Assembly: GCA_015832175.1 (NCBI GenBank)
Contig: WJXW01000004.1
Span: 3,038,001 to 3,102,000, forward strand
Length of the DNA: 64,000 nucleotides
DNA from: Paraphaeosphaeria minitans
Taxonomy: Eukaryota; Ascomycota; Dothideomycetes; Pleosporales; Didymosphaeriaceae
Direction of reading: 5' to 3'
Shown here: piece after piece, positions 57,761 through 64,000 of the stretch
Position numbering within the stretch: the first letter of the stretch is position 1
Layout of the letters: every line of letters begins with the position of its first letter
Notes under the pieces: model-generated
Database searches by the model: none
What the model was told of the DNA's origin: nothing
The model's input: only the letters and a program-made list of their open reading frames with translations
Program-made: the position numbers and the translations under genes

Positions 57761-58859
57761 GTTCGGAACCTCTCACTCATGTCTCGTCTCACGTAACCTA
57801 CAATCCTCGATTCAGTCTCAGCTTCCACCTCTTGCGTGACCGGTCCTTTGCGAAACCATCGTTTTCTCCACCATCGCAGTCATCACGTCTCCCTCCGAGT
57901 GTAAATCAAAACGGCTCAATATGGATGTTGCAGATCTTGCTACATCGACACAGTGGATGTCGATGTGATTGGTTGTTTTGTAGGTAATGTACATCGCTCA
58001 TGCCAGCTGGATGACCTAAAAAAAAGAAGAAGGGTCCATAAGAAGGGTCCAGCGCGCGGTGACAGAACTAGAACATGGCCGTGTTGTTTTTTTGATAAGC
58101 AATCTTAGCAGGATCGATGAAGGATCAGGATCGAGCTTCGGAGGATCGATCATGCAAGGAACAATCTAGAAAGGTTCGATCTCGAAAAAAAAGACCGATC
58201 CACATGCGCAGAGTAGCACTACCTAAGGGCAAAACGCAAATACAGATCTATAAGAAAAGGTTGTAAACCAACCGTACATACACCCACAAGGAGAGGTTAC
58301 GTGAATATGCTAAAATATCATCGATTGCATGATTGCAGATAGGTAGGTATCCACCACCCACGCCTCGCCACCAAACCCAAAACTCTATCCTCGATGCTCC
58401 CACCACCAAAACCGCCGCCCAATTCATCAACCCGCCTTCTCAATCAGACTCCCTCTCCCCTAAAAAAACCAGCTCGACCACACAACACACCAAACCCCAG
58501 ATTCCAGGCCTACTCACCCCGCCCCTCTCCCTTCCTCTTCTGGTTACCGTTGCCCAACCCGAGTCGTTGGCCGCCCATCCCACCTCCACCGCGCACTTGC
58601 ACGCATGACTGCTCTTGGCTCACAGCCGAGGGGGTGTCCCCTTCTGGTTTCCATCGTGCTGCGAGGTCGATGCTGGATCCCTTCGGGGTGCCGATGTCGG
58701 CGGTGGTGGCCTGGAGTCCGATGTCTGAGTTCATGGAGGAGGTCGTGGTGGTGCTGGAGAGGCTGGCTGTGGAGCGGCGGCGCGGCTGCGACGTAGAGAT
58801 GATGTAGTGGGCGAGGGGAGACATGTTTGCTCGCGTGCCTGGTGCTGGCCGCGGAGGTG

Positions 58860-58955
58860 TTGGATGTAGTGGCGAGTGATGAGGCGAAGTGTGTTGGTGA
58901 AAAGGCGTTGGACGTAGTGGTGAGTGATGAGACGAGGTGTGTTGGTGAGAAGATG
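58860..58955. repeat. 48-bp tandem duplication
   Basis: Two units, 58860-58907 and 58908-58955, begin TTGGATGTAGTGGCGAGTGA and TTGGACGTAGTGGTGAGTGA. They differ at seven or so positions, mainly transitions. Confidence 0.85.
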
Positions 58956-59796
58956 TTTGTCTGCGCGTTGAATGCGTGACGTGGCGCGACGGGACGTGGC
59001 GAGGTGTAGTGTGGTATAGTGTAGTTGGTGTGGTGTCTGTGTGGGACAAGAGCTGTGCTGTAGAGATTTGCTGGAGCTTGCGTTTGGTGAAGGCGAACGA
59101 CGGGCGTTGGAGCCGTGGGATTTATACATGCCGTGGGACAGGTGGAGGGAGTCTGTCCATCGGTGATGCCATGCCATCGGGGCACATAACACCTGCTGCT
59201 GAGACGGATGTAACTTGCTGGACGACGACACAAAGACTCCATTGGTGGACTGGGCCTCGGAAATCGACTCGACGTCCCCACTCCACCGTAACAGGTCCTG
59301 GATATACGCTCAAGCGTGCACGTGAACGGCCCAGTCAAGCCATGCCCGCGAAGACATGGCTATTGGTGTTCAGCCCCGCCATCGATGCAGCGGTATACGG
59401 CCTTGTCCACACATGGATGCTGCAGTGGCGTCCACATTGATTGGTGATGAGCGTCGCAGCGGAAGTTGCCTCAGAGCAATCGATAGCCTCGGCGACATGG
59501 CATGGCACTCGAAGTGGCCAGTCACTGCACGTGTATCGGGGCTCATGCTGCGGTAGCACCTTCCTGAGCAGATGCTCACTGCCTGCCTTCCCCGCCAACG
59601 CGCGAGATTCCATGTCGTACGGAATCCACATGGTAGGGCTTAGCCTTACGTGAGGCGTTCTGTACCACGTCACGAGACCGTCGCTACCAGAGAGATGGGC
59701 GCACAACTTGTTGAAACCATCCATGTCGACGGACCGCTGGCTGCAGAAGCCGGCCTGCACGTCACTGGGGTGGTCGCCATCGGATCCATGTCCACG

Positions 59797-59940
59797 TATG
59801 TCGATGTATGTCGATGTATGTCGATGTATGTCGATGTATGTCGATGTATGTCGATGTATGTCGATGTATGTCGATGTATGTCGATGTATGTCGATGTACG
59901 TCGATGTATCTCTATATATCTCCATATATCTCCATATATC
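59797..59940. repeat. 10-bp satellite TCGATGTATG, decaying at one end
   Basis: Nine perfect TCGATGTATG units occupy 59801-59890. Two one-mismatch units follow (59891-59910), then three degenerate units (TCTATATATC, TCCATATATC twice) to 59940. The gradient from perfect to degenerate gives a direction of decay or of expansion. It codes open repeats in several frames only because no 10-mer phase contains a stop. Confidence 0.95.
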
Positions 59941-60602
59941 TCGAGTCTACATGTGCGGCTGATGGTTTCGGAGCCCAGAGAGTTACGCCTGCGATAGTCC
60001 GTGCCGCTTCATCTGATGTTGTGCCAGTCTAGTCAGCGGATTAGAAAGAAAGACGACGCGGAGTAGGGAGCGGTTGGAGACGATCAAAGAGTACTCTCAC
60101 GGGCACGACATCAACGCACAGTCATCCCTGCCAGGGGTACAGAACCATACGTACACGGGCGGAGCGCAGGCCGATGCTGCATTGAACCTTATCATGCCAC
60201 TCCCGCTTGCCGCTTCATGTCGATCAAGTCGCCCGTGTCACGACATAATACTCATCGCATCGGGTGATGCATCTTGATCCCCCAGTGGCCAAGGATGTTG
60301 CGGCAGTATGTACGCGGCTAGTCACGGAAACACACGTCCAAGTAGTAGGAGCGGTTGCGACAGATTCGTTCGAATGACCTCCTGCTGCCCGAGTACACGT
60401 GAACACTCTTCATCACTGGTTCTGCGCCCTAGCGCCATCGCCATGCATGATGCACTATACATACATTTACAAATGACAAGCCTCTCCATCTCCTGATGCA
60501 TCCTCTCGGCCCGAGGCTCACCTGCTTCGCTTCTTTCACGAGCAGACGAAACCAGCGTGGTCACCCCCGTCATCGTACGCTGACGTTGCGAGACGTGCGC
60601 TT

Positions 60603-63600
60603 CTACCCTTCATTCGGTTCGCTGGCCTTCTCTGGCGCCGTCTCTGGCTCCTCCTTCGTCGTTTCCTCAGCCTTCTTGGCTTCAGGCTCAGTCGGCGCGA
60701 CGACCCTCCCCTCGACAAGCTGAATGAGGTACGTGCCCGTGTTCCCGGCACCATCAATCTGTCCAAGTTTCGCATCGAAGAGTTTCGCGTCACGAAGGAT
60801 TCTATCAAGCATAAGTCATGTTGTCTCCACTTGGAGGCCATCGCAAACCTTTGTTTTCCAAGGTCCGTTTGGACCGCGGCGTCCTTGAAAACCTTGCCCA
60901 GTTGATCGCGATAACTCTCAAACACGGGTGCCATGATCATCTTGACTTGCATCTCATGCAGATACTTGTTGATCACCTTGTGCAGTGTGACCGTCTCTTT
61001 AGTAAGTGTCTCCATGTTCGGGCTGACGTCTTTCTTCGTCTCTGCTTCCGCGTCCCACTCCGTCTTTCTAAGATTACGCACGTGCACAGTTGCACGATTG
61101 CTCATGATGTCGATGAGCTTTTCGTGGATAGACTGTTGTTGGTCATGTAACAGACGCTTCACGTTGTCAAACTCGGCTAAGGCCGTCTTGTTCGCTGTCG
61201 CGTGACGACGGGCGCATTCACGGAGGTATGGCAGGAGCGCTATGATAAAAGACAAGGTTTGTGAGGCAATGGCGAGATGTTTGGTGTTGATGTTCTTCAG
61301 CCCGGCACTATGCATAGCCCCTGCCCCAAGGATGAGCTGGCAAAGTCGAGAATTGAAAAGTTTGATGTAGTCGCAAAGGACCGCAGAAATTTCCGACGTC
61401 ATGTTGGGCATGGCAGTGAGGAGCGTTTCGAAGCGTTCGATGCCGCGAATGACGGCCGCAGAAGAGTTCGATACGATGTACTTCTCTTCGTCGACATACG
61501 CCGGCGCTGGAGATTTCTTTTCTTTCTCTGCTGAAGTACCATTGGTGTGAGCAGTACCGTTCTTGGCGCTGTCGTCTCCAGCCTCGCCAAGTAGGGAGCC
61601 TGCTTCTTTCCATTCAGCGGGGTCGGATTCCATGCCTTTCAGAATTCGTGCCAAGACTTCCTTGTCATGTTCATCGAAATCTTTTGGTTCCCATCGATCG
61701 GAATCCATAGCTTTCGCCAGTGCCTGCTTCTCATTGTCTCCAAATTTGGACACGAAGTCGGTGATGTGGTTATTTACCACGCCTTTCAGAGATGCACCAG
61801 ATCGGCCAGATACAGCTTCGCATTCATCGGCGAATAATCGACAAAGGTTGAAGTAGCGGAGGAATCGGTTTAAGGGTAGGTTGCTTGTGACCTCAGCCCG
61901 GACCTTCAATAATTTAGTGACCTGTGTCTGAGCAGCATCTACAGCTTGTCCAAGCAGACTAGACATGTCTAGTGCTTGCATCAACTCCTCTTGTAATCCG
62001 ATCATATCCATGGGATTCGGGACAGCTCCCATCGCGCCGTCGATACTGCTCATGTACGGACTTCGCGGAGGTGACCGAAGACCTCCACTGGAGGCTGGTG
62101 GTGTACTGACGCCGCTCGTAACGTCAAGAAGCACTTTAACTTGCACACTTAATCGTCGCAAAGCTTCGCCGATGTCGGTGAAGATACCAGTGAAGAATTC
62201 TTCTGCATCGGCTGGATCCATTGCACGAAGATTCCGCGCGAGAATCGAGTTCTTGTCCTGCTGACTATAGCCCCTGCCACCGCGCGTGGAAACGGAGGTC
62301 ATGGACTCGGCATCATCGTCTGTAGAACTGGGCAGGTATTTTCGAATCATCAACTTCATTTCGCGCACGATAGCGTCTCGAAAGGTTGCACTAGCCTGGT
62401 TAGTAAAGTTGGAACCACCCAGACCAACAAGATCTGCACGTAAATCTGAGCGGAACTGGTTGCTTGTGCTAAGATACGCGGGCAGTGTTGACTTCAACCG
62501 TTGATGGTCCCCGCGACCACGTTGCGATGTTGTTGCCCATCTTTCTAGGGTATCGCGGCTGGACGTACGTTTGACGTGTTCACGCAGATCGTTGCGTAGA
62601 GTGTCCACGAAACGTTGTTCGAAACCCTTGCCAATGCGAAATCGCAAATGATTTATGCCCTCAGACACACCATCAAGAGCTCGTAAGTTACGAAGGTCAA
62701 CAATGCTCGGAGGACACGGTGGTTGAATCCAAGAAGTAGCGGATGAATCGGTTGTGTCGAGGGTACCACAGACCAACCTTTCGATAGCTTCCACGCGAGT
62801 CATGGCTGATTCAAGTGCGCCCTTGTCCACGGTCTCATCGCATACAGATAGGCCAGTGATTACAGCTTGCAGCTGACAGGTGGCGTGTGTGAGCTTCCTG
62901 AGATTCTCCCGCCGGCGCTTCATGTCTACGATCTTTAGACCGCCAATGGCCATCTGATCGTCCAGCCGCTTCAGATCGCTCCGAACAGTTTTGATCCTCT
63001 CCACAGACTCAGAGGCCTCGGACTGAAGCTCTCTCAGCGAACCGAGAGCCGCAAAGAATGAAGTTGAGGCCGTGGATATTGACGATATAAGGTGCACTTC
63101 CACCGTGTCCATGTACCACGAAAGCTTCTCCTGCAATATCGCATTGGTGGCAAGCGCCTTGCGCCCGGGCGGTTGATGTGCTTCAAACGAACTATTGGCG
63201 TCGTTAAGGTCATCTCCGCTCTTGGTCCGCACCGGTCTGACGACTTCAGATCTTTCGCTAACAATATCGAAGGTGCGAGGGTTTTCCAGGTGGAAGTCCT
63301 CGTCAAAATAAACACTGGGAATGGTGGAGAGTGGCGTAAGGGTGGGTAGCGCGCGTCTCGAGCCACTGGTACGGCGTTTTGGTTTCGGTGAGGAGGAGGG
63401 CGAGAAGGCGGAAGAGGAGAGCTTAGGGGTGGCTGCCGGAGAGTCTGCGCGCATCCCGCGCTCGAGCGCATCAGAGAGTTCGTCCTTCTTGAGCGAATCT
63501 TTTCTTAGTATTGCTTCTGCAACCTCTGCCTCGGCTTTTGCGCGCTGGAACGCTTCGTATAGATTGCCAATTTGCGACAAGTAGGGGTTGAAAGCGGACG

Positions 63601-64000
63601 CTTCGACGTGGGGAATGTTTGCTAGGGTTACGGGCGGTATATCTTTGGTCGACGGCGGGCGGTGGCTACCGGACATTGCGGTTTGGGCGGTATGTGGTAG
63701 CATGCCAGTGCGCACAATGGGGGGTTGGAGCAGCGTGGAAATGGCTGTGAATGTCAGCACGGCCACGACCACGATGCTTCAGGTTGCTTCGCACGATGAC
63801 ACGGAGAACATACCATTGCTATTCTGCTGCTCCCTTACCGGCCCCATGCTCCCTTTGAATGCCGTATCCAGTGCTCCTCCCACCGAGTGTATCGAGCTCG
63901 ACGTGGACCCGCGACGTGGCTGATAGCGGGCGCCGCCGGTAGAGTTGGGGCGGTTAGCCCAATCTTGCGGACCGGGCAAGGAGGCCTGGAAGAGGTTCGG
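60603..64000 (-). CDS. VPS54: Vps54, GARP complex subunit (5' end beyond window)
   Basis: Partial gene, at least 1,093 aa. GARP tethers endosome-derived vesicles at the Golgi. Exons: >64000-63814, 63744-60849 and 60801-60603. The first junction gives NSNAISTLLQPPIVRTGM, then PPVTLANIPHVEASAFNPYL, a block typical of fungal Vps54. The N-terminal coiled-coil domain follows (LSWYMDTVEVHLISSISTAS). The C-terminal conserved domain has LPLNRFLRYFNLCRLFADEC, GVVNNHITDFV and ALAKAMDSDRWEPKDFDEHD. The last exon (ILRDAKLFDAKLGQIDGAG...) replaces a read-through frame that runs on to 60536 with basic low-complexity sequence. The last donor is GTTTGC, weaker than usual. No Met occurs in the open frame up to 64000, so the start is outside. 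Confidence 0.93.

Larger units (their letters stand above)
56816..60602. other. Gene-poor repeat island
   Basis: 3.8 kb with no supported gene. It contains a MITE (57291-57491), an imperfect ~77-bp duplication (57607-57760), a 48-bp duplication (58860-58955) and a 10-bp satellite (59797-59940). Several long frames at 58333-59925 are low-complexity (His/Thr/Pro/Ser or YIDIHRHTS-type repeats) and mutually overlapping, so are not called. Confidence 0.55.

Noticed and set aside
58333..59925. Several long low-complexity frames on both strands, up to 264 codons
   Set aside because: Composition is dominated by tandem repeats and His/Thr/Pro/Ser, frames overlap each other, and none has a domain.
60536..60602. 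VPS54 frame continuing to 60536
   Set aside because: Read-through of the last intron gives basic low-complexity sequence; splicing to 60801-60603 restores the conserved end ILRDAKLFDAKLG.

Overview
The window is 64 kb of filamentous-ascomycete (Pezizomycotina) nuclear DNA. The evidence is many genes split by short 48-120 nt GT-AG introns, eukaryotic housekeeping genes on both strands, and fungus-type families (GMC oxidoreductase, AA11-like LPMO, P450, PTH11-like receptor, DUF3433). Frequent intergenic TAGG tracts would suit a Dothideomycete, but that placement is a low-confidence inference. Exon coordinates were worked out by hand from splice consensus and protein continuity. All multi-exon models given here are frame-consistent.

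Layout. 0.6-2.9 kb: GID7/WDR26-like WD40 protein (+). 4.1-9.7 kb: three metabolic genes in tandem (+), a secreted GMC oxidoreductase, a 2-oxoglutarate/Fe(II) oxygenase and an amino-acid permease. 11-20.7 kb: a minus-strand housekeeping block with two unrecognised disordered proteins, dephospho-CoA kinase, the 25-kDa subunit of mRNA cleavage factor I and the calcineurin catalytic subunit. 21.8-23.1 kb: AA11-like LPMO. 23-30.7 kb: a gene-poor stretch holding a decayed DUF3433 membrane-protein gene that carries stops, frameshifts and a 249-bp solo-LTR-like insertion with a target-site duplication. 30.7-41.6 kb: an RmlD/MAT2B-like reductase divergent from an Mmc1-like mitochondrial protein, a 2-hydroxyacid dehydrogenase, nitronate monooxygenase, a small membrane protein, a PEBP-family secreted protein and signal-peptidase subunit SPC3. 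42-48.3 kb: XRN1 divergent from a Hat2/RBBP4-type WD40 protein. 48.9-50 kb: an RS-rich protein. 50-52 kb: a damaged tRNA-Ser-like locus and hairpins. 52-56.8 kb: P450, rhodopsin-domain receptor and a Cys-rich mini-protein. 56.8-60.6 kb: a second gene-poor stretch with a MITE and three tandem repeats. 60.6-64 kb: VPS54, whose 5' end runs off the window.

Most genes are unrelated housekeeping functions (RNA decay and 3'-end processing, secretion, Golgi retrieval, signalling). The accessory signal lies in the 4-10 kb trio, the 25-30 kb pseudogene, the P450/receptor pair and the 56.8-60.6 kb repeat island. I found no convincing new multi-gene system. The best-supported unusual items are the DUF3433 pseudogene with its solo LTR, the 201-bp MITE with ~57-bp inverted repeats, two GC-AG introns, and the tRNA-Ser relic.
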